Origin: UBA4615 sp044360485
GTDB lineage: Bacteria; Pseudomonadota; Gammaproteobacteria; Burkholderiales; Burkholderiaceae_E
Length of the DNA: 7,395 nt
Assembly (NCBI GenBank): GCA_044360485.1
Contig: JBIKKG010000166.1
Span: 1 to 7,395 of the forward strand
Direction of reading: 5' to 3'
Both the position numbers and the translations under genes were made by a program. Below are positions 6,184 through 7,395 of the stretch, in pieces. Position 1 is the first letter of the stretch. Each line of letters starts with the position of its first letter. The notes beneath the pieces are model-generated. The model was given only the letters and a program-made list of their open reading frames with translations, had not been told where the DNA came from and did not search any database.

Positions 6184-7395
6184 CGGTCATCTCCCTGATG
6201 CGAGCGGGCACGCCGCCGATCGATCCTGCACCCATGGTGATCACGACATCGCCATCCCGGGCTGCATCGAGGATGGCTTGCGGCATCTGCGCGGCGTCCT
6301 CGATGAACACCGGCTCGACCTTGCCGGCGATGCGCACGGCGCGCGCCAGCGTGCGGCCATCGGCCGCCACGATCGGGGCCTCGCCGGCTGCATAGACTTC
6401 CGCCAGCAGCAAGGCGTCGGCATGGGAGAGCACGCGCACGAAGTCCTCGAACAGGTCGCGGGTGCGCGTGTAACGATGCGGCTGAAACGCCAGCACGAGT
6501 CGGCGCCCCGGGAACGCGCCTCGCGCGGCAGCAACCGTGGCCGCCATTTCAGCCGGATGATGTCCGTAGTCGTCCACCAGCGTGAACTGTCCACCACCTT
6601 GCGCAGCCGAAACGGGAAACTCGCCAAAGCGCTGAAAGCGTCGGCCCACGCCATGGAATGCCGCGAGCGCACTCACGATGGCCTCATCTGACACACCCAG
6701 TTCATCGGCCACGGCAATGGCGGCCAGCGCGTTTTGAACGTTGTGCAGACCCGGCAGATTGAGCACGATGTCCAGCGGGTGGCTGCTTGCATCCTGACTG
6801 CGATGCAAGGTGAAGCGCATGCGTCCGGCATCGGGTGTGGGGTCCACCGCGCGAAAGTGCGCCTCGGGTGCGAAGCCGTAGGTGAGCACTGGCTTGGAAA
6901 CGAAGGGCATGATCTCGCGCACATGCGGGTCATCCACGCACAGCACGGCAGCGCCGTAAAACGGCAGGCGCTGGGTGAACTCGACGAAGGCCTGGCGCAG
7001 CCTGGCAAAGTCGTGGCCGTAGGTCTCCATGTGATCGGCGTCGATGTTAGTGATGACCGCGATCATGGGCGTGAGGTTAAGGAACGAGGCATCGGATTCA
7101 TCGGCCTCGACGACGATGCAATCGCCGCTGCCCAGTCGCGCATTGGCGCCGGCACTGTTCAGCCGCCCGCCGATCACGAAGGTGGGATCCATGCCGCCCG
7201 CAGCCAGAATGGAGGCGACCAGGCTGGTGGTTGTGGTCTTGCCGTGCGTACCGGCGATGGCAATGCCCTGCTTGAGCTTCATCAGCTCGGCCAGCATCAG
7301 CGCCCGCGGCACGACCGGCACGCGCGCAGCCCGCGCGGCCATCACCTCCGGATTGTCGCCACGCACGGCAGACGAGGTGACCACGCAATCGACGC
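6176..7395 (-). CDS. murC: UDP-N-acetylmuramate--L-alanine ligase MurC, 5' part outside window
   Basis: MurC is the cytosolic Mur ligase that adds L-alanine to UDP-MurNAc using ATP. About 405 residues are visible; the missing start should hold roughly 70-80 residues, including the N-terminal UDP-binding Gly-rich loop. The GTG at 7384 is internal: the frame stays open to the right edge, and VVTSSAV...DNPEV belongs to the UDP-binding domain. The ATP-binding loop AGTHGKTTTTS follows, then VEADESDASF and NIDADHMETYG of the central domain. The C-terminal domain shows GVGRRFQ, DDYGHHPAEM, FQPHRYTRTRDLFEDF and MGAGSIG near the end. All are diagnostic for MurC among Mur ligases. The stop overlaps the ddl start by 8 bases. 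No murB lies between murC and ddl, although some dcw clusters have one there. Confidence 0.97.
   Translation of the reverse strand, partial: VDCVVTSSAVRGDNPEVMAARAARVPVVPRALMLAELMKLKQGIAIAGTHGKTTTTSLVASILAAGGMDPTFVIGGRLNSAGANARLGSGDCIVVEADESDASFLNLTPMIAVITNIDADHMETYGHDFARLRQAFVEFTQRLPFYGAAVLCVDDPHVREIMPFVSKPVLTYGFAPEAHFRAVDPTPDAGRMRFTLHRSQDASSHPLDIVLNLPGLHNVQNALAAIAVADELGVSDEAIVSALAAFHGVGRRFQRFGEFPVSAAQGGGQFTLVDDYGHHPAEMAATVAAARGAFPGRRLVLAFQPHRYTRTRDLFEDFVRVLSHADALLLAEVYAAGEAPIVAADGRTLARAVRIAGKVEPVFIEDAAQMPQAILDAARDGDVVITMGAGSIGGVPARIREMTGG
6191..6196 (-). promoter_or_regulatory. Ribosome binding site of ddl within the murC tail
   Basis: AGGGAG lies 7 bases before GTG 6183, within the last codons of murC. 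It supports the GTG start, which is also forced by an in-frame stop just upstream. Confidence 0.65.

Noticed and set aside
7382..7384. GTG as the start of murC
   Set aside because: The frame is open to the window edge and the residues before it fit the MurC N-terminal domain, so the true start lies outside.

Overview
This window is the distal end of a division and cell wall (dcw) cluster from a GC-rich Gram-negative bacterium, most likely a betaproteobacterium and probably Burkholderiales-like. The clade is inferred from three things: the order murC-ddl-ftsQ-ftsA-ftsZ-peroxiredoxin-lpxC, the style of the FtsZ, FtsA and LpxC proteins, and the peroxiredoxin gene between ftsZ and lpxC. No database search was possible, so the clade is not proven.

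Layout: almost everything is on the minus strand, so transcription runs from right to left. From the right edge come murC (its 5' part lies outside the window), ddl, ftsQ and ftsA. These overlap by 8, 4 and 4 bases, which suggests one translationally coupled block. A 65-base C-rich, G-poor gap follows, then ftsZ. Next is a 137-base gap holding a strong hairpin and a candidate -10 box. Then come a Prx5-type peroxiredoxin, lpxC after a 49-base gap, and a 59-codon two-helix membrane protein that starts 6 bases after the lpxC stop and in the same frame. At the left edge the plus strand carries what looks like the last 42 codons of a DUF721 (DciA-like) protein, convergent with the rest.

Function: MurC adds L-Ala to UDP-MurNAc and Ddl supplies the D-Ala-D-Ala dipeptide for peptidoglycan precursors. 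FtsQ, FtsA and FtsZ build the divisome. LpxC commits UDP-acyl-GlcNAc to lipid A. The peroxiredoxin is a thiol peroxidase whose link to envelope growth is positional only. No murB lies between murC and ddl.

No mobile element, CRISPR array, tRNA or rRNA was seen. No gene-free stretch exceeds 300 bases; the longest is 137. The window is mostly conserved core genome. The points most worth a second look are the Lys in the FtsZ GTP-binding signature (GKGTGTG in place of GGGTGTG), the small membrane protein in frame behind lpxC, and the two structured or unusual intergenic gaps around ftsZ.
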